64,000 nucleotides of DNA from Varroa destructor (GCF_002443255.2 NW_019211455.1:17769126-17833125), one strand, 5' to 3'. Counted from the stretch's first letter, positions 37,428 to 50,357 are shown. The notes: a model not told the origin generated them from the sequence alone. A program made the numbers and translations.

Positions 37428-40086
37428 GTAAAAAGTATCTTTAAATAACTTATCGCGCCACCGCGACTCACTTGGGCTCGAATTTTTAGTAGTATATGTA
37501 AACTGTAGTGTTCGAGGAACATCTCGTTCAATTTTTAAAGCTCACATCGTATCTTCTCCTCTGTGCTAACGAGGAACCTTTTTGGTGGCATGTTAATTTT
37601 CGAACACCAGGACATTTGTCACAAGGTTCCTCCCTCGTTGCCGTTATTACTGAACTGTTGGTAGGATCCGCGTGACCCTATCGAGGATAGTTATAGATTT
37701 TGAGCATCAATTGCCATTTTCGTATTTCGTAATAGCAGCAAAAGAGAAACTAGACCTCGTCATTGAATCTGTGGTATCTATGGCTAATATATGTAGGGCT
37801 GGATCGATAATGGCATGAAGAACATAGCCCGATAGTGTTCTAGCTGTACTAACCAATCTAAAAAACCAACAAAAACATCTATTCAAAGAATAGTTTATGG
37901 CTGCATGACATTTTAAAACTTTTATCTTGCTAGTACCCTAGATACGAAAGTGTTTTGGAGTACTGTCGACGCATAGTCCGAATGGTCTGAGTGATTTTCG
38001 TAATCGATATACAACCGTCACTAACGATGCCCCGAAGTCACATTACGAACACTCCGAGATATTATCAGGTCGTGCACTGTCCCACAGCGCAGCCGAACTA
38101 ATAACTTTCACAAGAAACGTAACACAAAATGACTTAAAACGTAACTTGAAAACATGATTCAAGAACACCCAAATCGGTCACTCGGACAGGTCCTAGCATC
38201 TGTCGAAATTGTCAATCCTCAATTCATTGAAGGTAAAAGATAACCGTTCCTGAACGCGATGTGAGGAAGGCCATCAACGCCTTAGTGACTTCGTATTATG
38301 CCGATCAAAAATGCGCCGAATCACACGGAAAAAATTGCATGCCACCAGAATACTCCTCTCGAGACGAATTGTAATTCTGTACACGATTAAATGTATGCTC
38401 CCTTTTCTATGCCTACCATGGCCGACGTGAGACTTCCACACTCTTCCAGTTTATTCTTCAGTGTTATTGCTTGCAGCGCTAAACAGCTGCACAAAGTTAA
38501 CGAGAGTGATCTTTATCTAACTAACGTCAGTTGTCATTTCGCTAAAGCAGTCTCCATTAACCTTGAAAAGCCAATGCACGAAAAAACGCTGATGATCCGT
38601 GCGTACATCAAAATGTACCCAACACGTGTAATTCAAATGGCCAAACGACATTGTTCCGTATTGCAAACGCGCTTCGAGCACGTTTATGTAACTAACAGTG
38701 AAATAGATGGGCCTACAAAAACAACCCTGTGTATTGATATCGATTATGTACGTTCTCTACGAATAGTCGTGCATACGTTCTTTGATTCCGCTAAGTAGCT
38801 AGCTATTAAGCACAGAACACCCAAATCGATCCACTGGGATTCTCCGTATTACGGGACAAAATTCTAACCCACATGAACCGTTAGGCAAATCGAAATCCGT
38901 CGAATTATTGAACGCTCGTAGGTACGCGAGACAAGTGTCGAGTAGGTGTGGGTTAAAGCGATTACCTACTTTACAACAGATATGACTTTCCTATGTACGG
39001 TGAACGCTCATCTAGCGTTTTCTTATGTGTGCATTGTATCTGAAGAATTATATTTTTTAACATCTAAAAAGTCCGAGTAAAGGAGGATAGAAACCGATGG
39101 CAGAAAAGCGACCAGATAGAGACGGAAAACAAGGGGAAAAAATAGCAAATGAACGACAATAAAAACAAGAGGTAGACATAAAGTATAGAAGGATTTATTC
39201 GCTGACTCTTAGTGCATCAGTCCAGTGAAGCCCAAGTGACCAACTTCGTACCGCTATTGTTTAGTCGCATATCCTGGTCCGGTCAATAGTACCCAGCGTT
39301 TTGGTACGAAGCCCTATAGATATTCAGGATTGAGCAACTTGCCCTCATATGGTAAATGTAGCGTTTCTCATAAAGAAAAAAGAAACACTCCTTTAACAAA
39401 TCCGTGCATTCAGTCACAGTTTATTAGAGATCACAAGAGGTATTGGTACAGACGCTGGAAAGTCAGACAAATGGTAGCACTAAATTCGATTCATAGATGT
39501 TAATTTCGATATTTTCGGCATGGCGTCTAAGCTCTCGTTAACGCAACCGATAATACAGAAGCAAGCTAAAATTAGACCTACATGGATAGCATCACTATAA
39601 CACAATCCGTTTGAGAAAATCACTCGTGACCCTAGCTAAGCGGTGCCGTATTTTCAACCTTCTGACGTTTAGGTCGAATTTACAGAAGAATAAACTTATA
39701 GTAACTTACTACGAGCTTGATGAGGTCTCCATCGAGTGGAAATAACTTTTTCGTATTGAAAACACAACGAAGGCCGCATTCGTAGAAATGCAATAGCATA
39801 TACGGTAATACCGTGTACTTTTGCTGGCGATGTCGTATGACAAACGAGTAATTCTGATTCATAAAGCCGTTTATAAATTTTTTCAGAAGAACAACAGCCT
39901 CATCCGTTGTTGTGTTTGGTGATGCCACTAGGCTGTTATCAAACGGCGAATAAAATGCGTAACCCATGTTTAGCAATACGCATGCGTGTCTTGCTAAATT
40001 AACAAGACCTGAAACATAATAACTAATTAGTATACATGGCCGGAAAAAATGATAAAAACATATATCACACCGTACAATAAACCGTA
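37428..40086. other. No assigned gene
   Basis: Contains a 135-codon + strand frame (38391-38798) that starts directly after an in-frame stop, and a 98-codon - strand frame (39680-39976). Lengths like these are expected by chance in a window of this size and composition. A near-repeat of CACCCAAATCG occurs about 650 bases apart (38167 and 38820). Confidence 0.4.
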
Positions 40087-40478
40087 CTATCCATAACCAC
40101 TTGTATTATGATAGAGTAAAACTTTGGAGGGGTGTTCACCGAATGCGGGGAAGTCGTATTTAGTAGCGAAGTAGACGACCAATTTCGAGCCACACCTGGC
40201 GAATATTTCGGTGGCGTATTTTCGAGCCTTCACCAATTCGACAGGATTGAATTCGCGCAACGGCTTACATGGATCGAAGCTTGTCTGATAGTACGATGAG
40301 TTCCAATTGATTGCCTTGGGTCCTTTCGGTTTCTTCGGTGGCCGTCTAGCAGGGTCGGCCATCATGCACAGCAAGAAAAACTGGACTGCTATTGAATACC
40401 ATTCGATGATACGCATGGTCGATACAAACACATCAAGGTGACAGTTTTCAATGTGGGCCACTTGGTTGGTGTAGCTCC
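40087..40478 (-). CDS. Terminal exon of an unrecognised membrane protein
   Basis: Open for 129 codons to TAG after the acceptor GGCAGATTTACAG. About half G+C against about 38 percent around it, with a strong preference for G or C at third positions, so it is very probably coding. It encodes a hydrophobic helix (RIIEWYSIAVQFFLLCMM), then a Pro/Lys-rich turn (ARRPPKKPKGPK) and a soluble tail of about 75 residues. Its phase fits the exon candidate at 45207-45338. I do not recognise the family. Confidence 0.55.
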
Positions 40479-40799
40479 CTGTAAATCTGCCAACGTAGGA
40501 AAGACGGAAATCATTAACGTTAGATTTATACAGCTGTGTCGAGCATCAGGTATTCATTTCATTACGATTATCCAATTAGTGACTCTTGAATGTGTCTAAC
40601 TTAGGGTATGTGTGTCCATATGTAGTAGGTTGGAAGAGGCCTTTTTCCCCCCTAAGAAAGACAACAGCGTCTCATTCGAATCTCAGCCACAAATCAGTTT
40701 CGCAGGTGCTTGTAGCCATTGTCTATCTCTCAGCTTATTTATTCATTTTTTCTCATCAGGAATACTTTAGAGTCTGGTGTTGAAGAACCTACCCGGCCA

Positions 40800-41132
40800 T
40801 GCTTTCATCACTTTTAAATGTACGGCCAAAAGTTACATTCACCAGTGATCAGAATAAATGATAATCTGCCAGAGTGAGGCCTTGATGATATAATGGCCGT
40901 AAAGGAATCTCAAGCTCAGGCTCTCTCAGGGCGGCTTGTGCAATCGTTGCCTTACACAACTTCTTGTAAATGTGTGGTCGGATACTATTATGCAAAAGGA
41001 CAAGCTCGTCTATGGGGCCTTTTCTGTTGGGTAACTCTGTTGTAAGAAATACAGGTTGACCGTCCCATTCTGTTCAAACATTTTTTAGTGTATAAGGCCC
41101 TTCCAATTGCACCAAGGGCAAGTCATGCTCCC
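40800..41132 (-). mobile_element. mariner transposase fossil (C-terminal half)
   Basis: The - strand reads MTCPWCNWKGLIH, stop, then FEQNGTVN, a frameshift, LVLLHNSIRPH (in place of LLHDNARPH), then LADYHLF (the third catalytic Asp region), stop, and GRTFKSDE. Order and spacing match mariner transposases. Stops, shifts and the altered second Asp mark an inactive copy. It lies between the two - strand exon candidates. Confidence 0.85.
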
Positions 41133-42361
41133 TTTCAAAGAGACACTTGGCCTAGTTCTGGACTTAGATATGTCTCTTAGAGTTATTTGTTCCTTTCTCC
41201 ATCTTACCAAATATGCCAATTATGTCCCGTTTTGCCAGTCGATATCAGCAAGGAATCTCGCGTTTAGGTTGTGTGTTCCTCCATGCGGTTACACGATTCT
41301 CAAATGGCTATACCTTTAATATATTGCGTCTGATATAAGTTGAAATGGCCGAAGTGACGAGCTGGATTTGCGTTCAATTGTGTAAGCTGAGCCTGCTAAT
41401 TACTTTAGGTATCATCGCCGTGACAAGATACTTATGCGTAAGGACAAGCGTTGCTTACATATCCTACTTACCATTTTCCTACGGCGTGACAAGCGCAATT
41501 TTTACTTCTCGTCTTTTCTAGATAGATATTTTCTATTTCCTTCTGAAGCAATACTTAACTGCAGTGCCCGATGTAAAAGTCGAAACGTTTATATTAATAT
41601 CCTCTATTCAGTATTCGTTAATTGTTTGTTTTGTTTTTTCCTCGTTTCTGACCTCCTTCTCATATTGAATTTTACATTTTCTTAACTTGTAAGCTATTTT
41701 AGTAGCCGCTATACATTCTCGTAGTTTTTACCTTACTAATGTCTTATATCTTATAAGGCACTGAAATTTGCTATGGATGCCATAAACACTACCTTTTGCT
41801 TACAGAAATTACAATGTTTGGATCTGGTGTCCAAGCGAAACACTATCCATTGCACAGCATAGAAGAAAGACCGTACTCTTGAATACGACATAGAAAAAAA
41901 GAAACAAAGAGAAATAAAGTTAGCAAAAAACAAAAACGTCGTGTCAAGCCAATAAAATAAAAAAAAATTAATGATTAATCAAGCTACGACTACCCTATCT
42001 CGTTTCCATACTTTTTAACCGCAAATTGTGTGTCCTCGTAACAAGCTTAGCATTATGGATTGAATACTAAATCACCGGACAAGCAACGGTCACTGTTATA
42101 GACGTGTCTATCATATACCTGCGCTCATTGTACTTACACTGTAGATTACCTTTATTTAATAATAGTCAAAAAACCATTTTTGGTATGTCACGTGAAATAT
42201 TTGTTTGAGACTGCGAGCGACGAACTTCATTGGTCTATTTCTTTTTAGCTATTCGTGGTATTGAAAGCTTCACTCCCCTTTTAATTGAAAAGGTTGAAAT
42301 ATAGAAATGCCGTATAAGACACATCATGCAGCATACATATTCTAACGGTGAAAACACACAG

Positions 42362-42485
42362 GCAGGTATATCGAAAAATTCGTGTGCAGCACGCTTTTGT
42401 TGATGCTAAGGGCCAGCCGTCGCCGGTGTCAGACGTAAAGCTTACAAAGTTTATTTCTAAGCGTATCAGCCAAACAGAAAGAAAG
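42362..42485 (+). CDS. Orphan exon candidate b
   Basis: 41 open codons with coding-like use, ending AAG|GTACGG, preceded by a branch-like TCTAAC and an AG at 42360-42361 (42364-42365 is an alternative). Encodes a basic segment with VDAKGQPSPVSDVKLTKF. Phases fit candidate a upstream and candidate c downstream. Product not recognised. Confidence 0.42.
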
Positions 42486-42714
42486 GTACGGCATACGAAA
42501 ATAAGCGCAGTTGAAAAACGATAGTATATTATCCATATTACAACCCATAAATGTCATTGCTACCGATATTATAGGATGGTCCCTTCGCTTCCTTTCTAGT
42601 TGTCATTTACCTACTATAATAAATGTTCATCAATCTTGAATCACTCTTAAGCTTAAACAAGGTATTGCTAATCGCTTCAGCCAAGCCATCACTGATGCTC
42701 AGCCCCTCTGTTGA

Positions 42715-42761
42715 AAGGAAAAATGCAGTAGAAAAATCTCTTTTCTACTGCATTTTTCCTT
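42715..42761. repeat. Perfect hairpin, 21-bp arms and 5-base loop
   Basis: The arm at 42715-42735 is exactly complementary to 42741-42761 around the loop ATCTC. No mismatch, unlike a typical pre-miRNA. Confidence 0.95.
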
Positions 42762-45206
42762 ACGACACATCCAAGTTTAATTCAGGAGCTTGGAAAACAA
42801 TCAGCACGATATTAATGCTAGACAAAGGTCGTCTAGAAAAAAATCCCTATAAAGAGATGTTTTATACCGACAAAATGCATCGCGATAGATAAAGTCTAAT
42901 AATGATGGTCCTACGACGCTACACAGTTGTCAAAATCAAGGTAGGTCCAAGCCAGGAAACCCAATAGCTAGTGGGAAATATCGGCAGACCAGAATAGAAT
43001 ACTACATGTCCTAGTCACACAATACATACAAAATTACATATCGATAACTTCCCTTGATACAATTATTCTACGTTAATTTTAGCAAATTATTATATGAAGT
43101 AAGAGGTAAAGCGCAATCAGTATTCTACACTCGAGTCACCACAAACCCTGTACTTACATCTATCTACCATAATAGATACAATTGCACCTCATCCTTGTAG
43201 AAGTAATCAATATCTAACTAAATAATATCTCAAACTGTACACAGTTGCACAGAAAGATGATGATCTATGCCTGTTCGGCGGTAGGGCCATAGGAATCATA
43301 GAACTTTGGCGTTTGGTATTTTGTTTCTGCGCATCATATGGATACAAATAAATGACTAATCCTGAAAAAAAAAAACGGTCGAATGGCAATAGAAATATTG
43401 CGCAGATAACGACAGGCCTGATGAGAACAGAAACACAAGTGGCGTCTTTAGGTGTTAATATGAACGATACGTGACGTCCAGTAAAACTTGATGGCTCTTC
43501 CTGTATATGCCAGTTGCCTGTGTTGAGCAGCCAGTAATCTCGATTCGTGAATTCTGTCTAGTTAGTGAGGGCCCACAGAGGCACGACTGAAGTGTTCGCT
43601 CGATGACGTTCGAAAATTATGGCTTATCGCTAGAAAATCCTCTACATACCGTGAGGACTAAGTGACCGGTCAATGAGTTTTTCTACCTTATTTTTGTTAT
43701 AATAATAATCAGAATAACCATGGACGTGTCAGTGATATCACTGCATTTGCTGCATTGATAATTATAACCGTCACTTTTATTAGATTATCACAATTTTTAC
43801 AGTAGTTCTCTCTTTGTGAATACAGCAGTATTAAGGCAAAGCTTACTAATTCATGACTGCACTTTGGGCACGGTTAGCTTGACAAGATACTCGCACGTAA
43901 TCTTATTATTTTAACATATAGAAAATCATTGCAGACCCCGTAAGCGTCTAGAGTCTGAGTGATCATTTCACTATCTAGTGATGAGAAAATTCTATTTCTC
44001 TTTACGTATCATTTACTCTAGTTCACTGTTGTCCAATGCCGACGGCATTTGTGCCCTGAAATTGTCGGCCCCAACGAAATGGCCGTGTAGCACGCAGTTC
44101 ACGATAATAGTACAAAAAAGAAACTAAAAACAAAGATACGAACGCTCGTTTAGAGAATACGAGCTGGCAAAAGGGGCAGCCCAGGCCATTATTTCGAAGC
44201 AGGTATAATTGTCAACTTCTCAATAAATCACTGATATAGACAGGTAAAGCTATCGATATAAATCATCAGATACAAACGCCGCAAATGCGTACATTTTAGC
44301 ATTGATTGATAGGTAAATATTAAACGGTTGATGCTTTGTCTATATCGGGTGTGTGTCAAATTGAGCGAATTAGAACATTGGTAATTACAGACCATACAAA
44401 AACACGACACTAACTATGATAGAGGTACATTTAAATGCCTGTGCTATTCGTGGAGAAGAGTATCGAAAATTTCGAAGGGATCAAAGGTTATGAAGGGCAC
44501 CGCTGTTTTTGAAAAGTGCATTTTGAAGATCAGCTTTCTCAATTGACAAAAAGGCAGTTCGAGATAAATTTAGTATCTCAAAATAAATAATACGAAGATC
44601 TTGGCTCGGTACCTTTAGCTATATTACTTATATCCTTTAATGTGCATATAGGCTGGTGCCAAAATGAGTCTTTGAGAACATGGTTTTTATTATTCTTGAA
44701 AAATATGAATAGTAAAAACTCCACAGAGTGGACAGTTTTAATTGTTTTTCTCATGACAAAAAAACTGACGCAGTGAAAATTATTTTTTAGGCTAGTAATA
44801 TCATACGTCTTAACTACATTATGATCTCACTGGGCTGCTGTCGAGAGCGACGAGAGTGCACTTAAAGTATACCTAAGTATGACCCAGTCAAGTCGATTGC
44901 ACAACGCTAGCAAACAGAAAAGATCTGATAACATGACTGGTCAAGCGCACCCTGTACTTGATCTCTTTGATTCCAAGAACTCGAAAACTGGCCTCGTAAT
45001 ACTAAAAACGTATTTACATAACGTAACGTAAAAACAGTATACGGATAACACAGAGTGATTCATTCACTTAGTCTATTATTTCAAATAAATAATTCATTCT
45101 AAAGAATTAGTCCTTGTGCTCCTCCGCTGTGCACTTGCCCAGCTCAACTGAAACCGGCCGTTTTGAAAAGTAAGACATGAAGCTTGTAAGAATCGACAGC
45201 GTTTAC

Positions 45207-45338
45207 CGCCGTGAAGTAAGGAATCGAGCATCACATAGCTGTCAGATAGCGCTGTAAACACGAAAGCAAATACCCAATGGCCTTCCCAGAACTCGCCGTT
45301 TATGCGATCCTCTAAATTGTACAAGTAGAGCAATTGGT
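45207..45338 (-). CDS. Upstream exon candidate of the same membrane protein
   Basis: 43 codons between the acceptor ATCCATTTTTGTAG and donor GGCG|GTAAAC; one base left over joins in phase with 40478. Encodes a likely membrane helix (GHWVFAFVFTALSDSYVMLD). Together the two exons give the C-terminal two helices of a multi-pass protein. Further 5' exons must exist, but I could not place them. Confidence 0.42.
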
Positions 45339-45994
45339 CTACAAAAATGGATTAAGCAGTGCCTACTTTTGCACAAGCAGGATCCGATTGGGTAAAACTG
45401 GTTTGATCGAATGGTGAAAAAAATAGAGACTCGAATGATACAAGCAGAACTTTTACTTGGTTATATCAATAGATTTCATCCAACGAGGAAAAACTCGATT
45501 GAAAAGAGCATTCCTCGCTTTCCTATAGGATACTTAATAACTGTACTGCGAATGCAAGCGTCATCTGGGACGAGACTTTTTTTTCACAGCAATACTTCGA
45601 ATCTAGACGCACCGAAGTCGAAACTGGAAAACTTCAAAGTTAGGGAATTTTAATCACTCTGAACATAATGTGCTTTTCGAAATTAACTTTTCAGCTGTTT
45701 TCTGCAGGAGCAAAGCTTGTCTCACAACAATGTCACCGGTGTGAAAATCAACAAATGATCATGATGAGCTATTCAGTGTTTATATACCTTGAAGAATATG
45801 GATAATAACGTAAAAAATCACATAAACCTCTAAAATAACGAAATTTGCTTTTGTAATCGACGAAGACTGATCGATCGATTGATTTTCGGTCGAATTTAAG
45901 GGATATGAAAATTTAAAGACACAATATATAATTAAAAAAAAAAATATTTTTTATTTTTGACAATTTATAATAAACAACGAAACCAACGTAAGAG

Positions 45995-46016
45995 GGAGAG
46001 AGAGAGAGAGAGAGAG
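45995..46016. repeat. (GA)n microsatellite
   Basis: About 11 GA units, directly after a very A/T-rich stretch. Confidence 0.95.
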
Positions 46017-48076
46017 TGAGAAAGGCACAGCGAGACAGTATGAAGTAAAAATTAGCTCTGGTTCGCCGTCTGTCTCGTAATTCCATTTAAGATAAAGTCA
46101 GGCGTGGTCTTGTTCTTCCAGACGGTTTGCCGTAATTCCCAGAAATGCCCATTTCACTAACGATCACTCGACGTTGGCTGGCCAGAAATGCTAAGCGTGA
46201 ATCCGTGCGATTTCCAGCAACCCTGATATTCTCCGTAATGTAATTTTCCTTTGCCAGATGGCCTTTTCGTGTGAATAAAAACGTTACCCAATTCATTTTA
46301 TTATTAACCTATAATAAAAATGTTATGAATCTATGATAAACAGTAAGCTCTTGGTCTTTTCCAATTCTGGTTGTATCGTTCTATCAAGTACCCTAAAAAC
46401 TTACCAGTAGTACAATGATTAGGACTGATCATTGGAATAAACGATTAAACTTTGGAATAACGAAAGAAGAGATTTGATTTAGTCTTCAAATTTTTTCAAA
46501 CTTCTTACAATACACAGCCATAAACTAGATTAAATAGCTTCTGACCAATCGTTTCAGATGTTAAAAATCACATGTGTAATTAAACGAATGGTCTATGCAC
46601 GTGTTGAACCAGAATCAAACGTTTATTTGCAGCTGCCGCACTGACCTTTATAGCAACCAATATCCAATTTACAGTATCCTAAAGTCAGTTTCCTCTTCAA
46701 TACATCGCTTTCTATCAAGCTAAAGTATATTTTTTTACTTGTCCAGTTATTTAGCATAATGTAAAAGCAAAAAATTACTGAACAATACAAGCGCCTACTT
46801 ACTCAGTGTATTCGTAATAGAAGCGGAAAACGTTCTCCTATTTAATGTTTTATCTGTATTGTGAGCTTTTCGATAGTTGTTCGAATTGTTCTCCGTCAAG
46901 ACGGTTTGGTTCTCGGATTCTTTTTAAGGTCTCCTGGTCGGCTCGAGTGTGTAACACTCTGTCTTTATTTTATGTTTTGCTTTAGAAGGCATCTATCAAA
47001 AACACGGATCGCCTTGTGCTGAGACAGATCTTTACCCATCTAGGCATTATATGTTTATAAGCATTATTAGAAAACAGGTTCACTTGACAGACAAATCTGC
47101 TAGTCTCAGTCACTTTCAACAACGCCATTCGAACACATTGTAGCAATCCTGTAAGGTCTAAATTTGCCGGTGGTGACTCTGGAAAATTCGGCCACAAATG
47201 GCTGACAACAAATTTTTCCTTATGGTCGTTAATGCTATACGAACAACATAATTTCAATGGGCTGTCCAGACGGAAACATTAGCCGAAAATGGCGACAAAA
47301 CTAACCCAGTTTTCTGGAGAGTAGATTTTCTAAGTTATTACTTATTGGACAATTTTCCTGTGCTAGTTTTTTATCGATCTGTATGGCCTTCAATAATCTA
47401 TGTGTATATATATGTGTTTGTATAACAGCCTTGTTTTTCGACTTGTGGCTGTTAAGCTTGCCACGTTCCTTTCCATTTTCCCTGATTTCCACCCTGTTTC
47501 TTAGAAAGCTATGTCTGTGAGAACCTTTGTGTCAACCTTCTATGACCACTAGTAGAATGGTTATATTCATTATGTATAGGTAAACACTTCTCCTTTATTT
47601 CGCAATCATATAGATAAAAATTACCTTATTAAAATTGTGGGGTTTTCTGAGATTTTTTGACGAACAAAGTCGGACGAATCCTATCCGTACTTGCGTTTGA
47701 CGTTATATTTCAATTTAAAGATCTATAATTCGAACCAAACAATGCCAACAGGCTCTTTCGCCGATAGTGAGTAAAATTCAGAGGTGATCCAACCTCGGCC
47801 TGGTAACGAAGCTCAAACATTAAACTAAACTTACTTATAAGTTGCATGTCAGCTATTTTTGCTATACGAATTGTTTGGATTTCGTAATGGTTACCTACTA
47901 GAGAATAAATGCTTTCAGTAGCAGTTGACAGCGATCCAACATACGAAGCCGGAGAAAATCATTTAAAGATAATAATTCCGCTATATAAAATGGTTTATCC
48001 AGAGAGTATATGGGAGTTACTGTTATACAGTCCACAAGGTGTTATGTTTTCAAGTAGATTCAATAGTGAGGGCTGC

Positions 48077-48078
<2 letters not shown>

Positions 48079-48116
<38 letters not shown>
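48079..48116. repeat. (GA)n microsatellite
   Basis: About 19 AG units. The open frame across it is Arg-Glu repeats and is not a gene. Confidence 0.96.
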
Positions 48117-48121
<5 letters not shown>

Positions 48122-48288
48122 TATATTAAACTGTTAGTTTGAAGTTTGACATTAACAACCTTATTTAGGTGTTCATCATGGTGACCCCATCAAAGTTTAT
48201 TTAAAGCCCACAGAAACGCGTACTAGCCAAGACAATCTTCTCAGTGTGATTTTGCTATATGTTGATTCCATTTTTCCCCCTGTGACAG

Positions 48289-48390
48289 CTTCTCGCCGAC
48301 GCATCAAAAGGAAATACGAGCCTGGGCAATGCGTGGGAGCTCGGCGACCTACCAAGCTATAAGCTATCAGAAATTCAAGCTACTGCTCCG
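48289..48390 (+). CDS. Orphan exon candidate c
   Basis: Bounded by a very strong acceptor (CATTTTTCCCCCTGTGACAG) and donor CCG|GTAAGA, with exactly 34 open codons and high G+C at third positions. Encodes LGNAWELGDLPSYKLSEIQ. It is the best-supported of the orphan + strand exons, although I cannot name the protein. Confidence 0.52.
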
Positions 48391-49462
48391 GTAAGACCGG
48401 GTGTCTGCACTTTGTCTGACTGTAGTGTCCTCTTTTTATGTGATTTTTTTGCCTCTGTTGGGGATTTGAGGTTTATTAATCTTGCAGATCATACCTTGCA
48501 ATTCAGAGGAATGAAAAGTCAGTATTTCATAGAGATGTCTTCTTATTTCCGTAACGTTTCACATAACATTCAAACAACAGCCAATTTTTAATATGTTTTA
48601 TTTAGTCATATGTCGTTTATTATTTAGATGAGAAGCTTGTTCATTGCTAAGTAAGCAGTAACTTCTGACTTCCTTGTGTTTACTGCTTTCAGTTAGCAGT
48701 TAAAACTGTAATCCTATGCGCATAACTTTAATGCAGAACTAAAAAATGACACAAGCTTTCGATCAAACCAAGAAAATCTTTGGAAAAATATCTGGCTTTA
48801 TATTTGTTTCGCTAATTTTTTGCTGGGTTAGTAAGGAGCACCCAAAACCGAAGAAGAAAGTCAGAAATTTAGTAGAAATGTAAAACAGTCACGCAAATAG
48901 GATCGATTTCTAAGCTGATTACTTGAACCCTCTCGATAAAGAAGCGTACATCATAGCCTATATGGGCGTCGAAAAAAAAAAGCGAAGTTCCGTTCGTTCC
49001 ATGAAGCGATTTCGTCACTTTTTGTGAAACCCACATGTAGCTAATATACTGGGTGGCCCAAGAAGTTTCTGAGCAGTTGCGAACTCTATAATACTTTATC
49101 TATTTGAAAGAAGCAGAAAATAGGGAGATTGCTGCAGCGAAAGGCGAATTCAAGTATACGATACACGGACGAGACACTTCGGAGACTTTTGATCCACCTG
49201 GTATATGGCGTCCGCAATAATGAAAGACAAGGATACTTTCGCCGAAACGCTTTTTTGTACTGGAACTATTATAAATTAGTTGATATTATTGAGTTTTTCC
49301 ACTACAGTTTCCAGTCCAGGCATATCACAGCTGTTTCTTATATCTAGTTTCCCAATTTTACTTTATTTTCCTCGTAGCTATTGTCATTTTGGGAGTAAAT
49401 AGTCGCAAACTCTGTTTTCCGTCACTTTAATTAGCATAGCTGAATAATGTGCATTATTTTAG

Positions 49463-49570
49463 GTTTTTATGGGTGCGCTGTATGTTGGCGTGCGTCATCC
49501 ATACGGGAGAGAATTTACTCAGTGCTTAGCATTTAACGTCTATTATATTACGCGTTACGACTTTTGCTAG
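49463..49570 (+). CDS. Orphan terminal exon candidate d
   Basis: After the acceptor GCATTATTTTAG, 35 codons are open to TAG, in phase with candidate c; an AATAAA lies about 285 bases downstream. Encodes GALYVGVRHPYGREF. Length alone is within chance, so this is weak. Confidence 0.22.
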   Translation, partial: VFMGALYVGVRHPYGREFTQCLAFNVYYITRYDFC

Positions 49571-50357
49571 CGGGATTTTGCGAAGGTTTACCTCGTCAAA
49601 AACGATCGCCATAGCTACTTTACTGGTAAAATTGTAAGCATCGTCAATCGTGGGCTGGCTGGCTGACTGTTTCCACAAGTCATAACAAAAACATCTATTC
49701 ACTAGGCAAGAAGGTCGTTGCATGCAACGTAATCGCTAGAGGACCGCTCATTTCCTGAGACTTCACCTTGTCCTATCGAAGTTTGCAATTCGTGTTCCTT
49801 ATCCAGTAAGTATGGAATTGGGAAGTCTTCGTAGTATTATACAGCTCGTTCAAATAAACTATCGATAGATACGGCTGGTTAGTTTGTGTGTCATTTTAAA
49901 CCCACCTTGAACGTTATTATATCAATCGCGAGCGAGAAATAAATGTTGATATTATTTGTCATAGTCGATGTTTGTGTTATTTATCACACAGCAAATAGGA
50001 TTTTTGGTTAACTCAATTGAGCCCGGTCCAAGATATGGACTACGTTAATGGGCCGAACTTTAGCCCAATCGTGTATTGAACCAAAGTAACACACACTGCA
50101 AGCTCTGCGCTCTGTCCCACATTCACCTCAGTATTATATGGGCTCTAGAAACTAAATCCAAAGACCCATTTTACAACGGTACTGCATGGGGCGGACATCG
50201 ATAGCCCCAAATAATGACCAACGAAGCGTAGCGCCAACAGTGTGCTTTGGACCTTTAACTTTGACCCTCCACTTTGCCGGATAGGTTCACGAGACAAACG
50301 AAGTGTTTACTATACAGGCTTGGCTTCATCGAACCGTCGTCGCCAGAACAAGATACA

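Noticed and set aside
38391..38798. 135-codon + strand open frame, with a passing resemblance to p53-type DNA-binding spacing
   Set aside because: It starts right after an in-frame TAA and a frame this long is expected about once by chance here. The apparent resemblance fails on Cys spacing and on the second half of the domain.
39680..39976. 98-codon - strand frame ending near a GTAAGT
   Set aside because: No acceptor or family support and expected length by chance. It lies 3' of a stop-terminated exon on the same strand.
43722..43735. 14-base palindrome CAGTGATATCACTG
   Set aside because: Short palindromes of this size are expected in 64 kb; nothing nearby suggests an operator.
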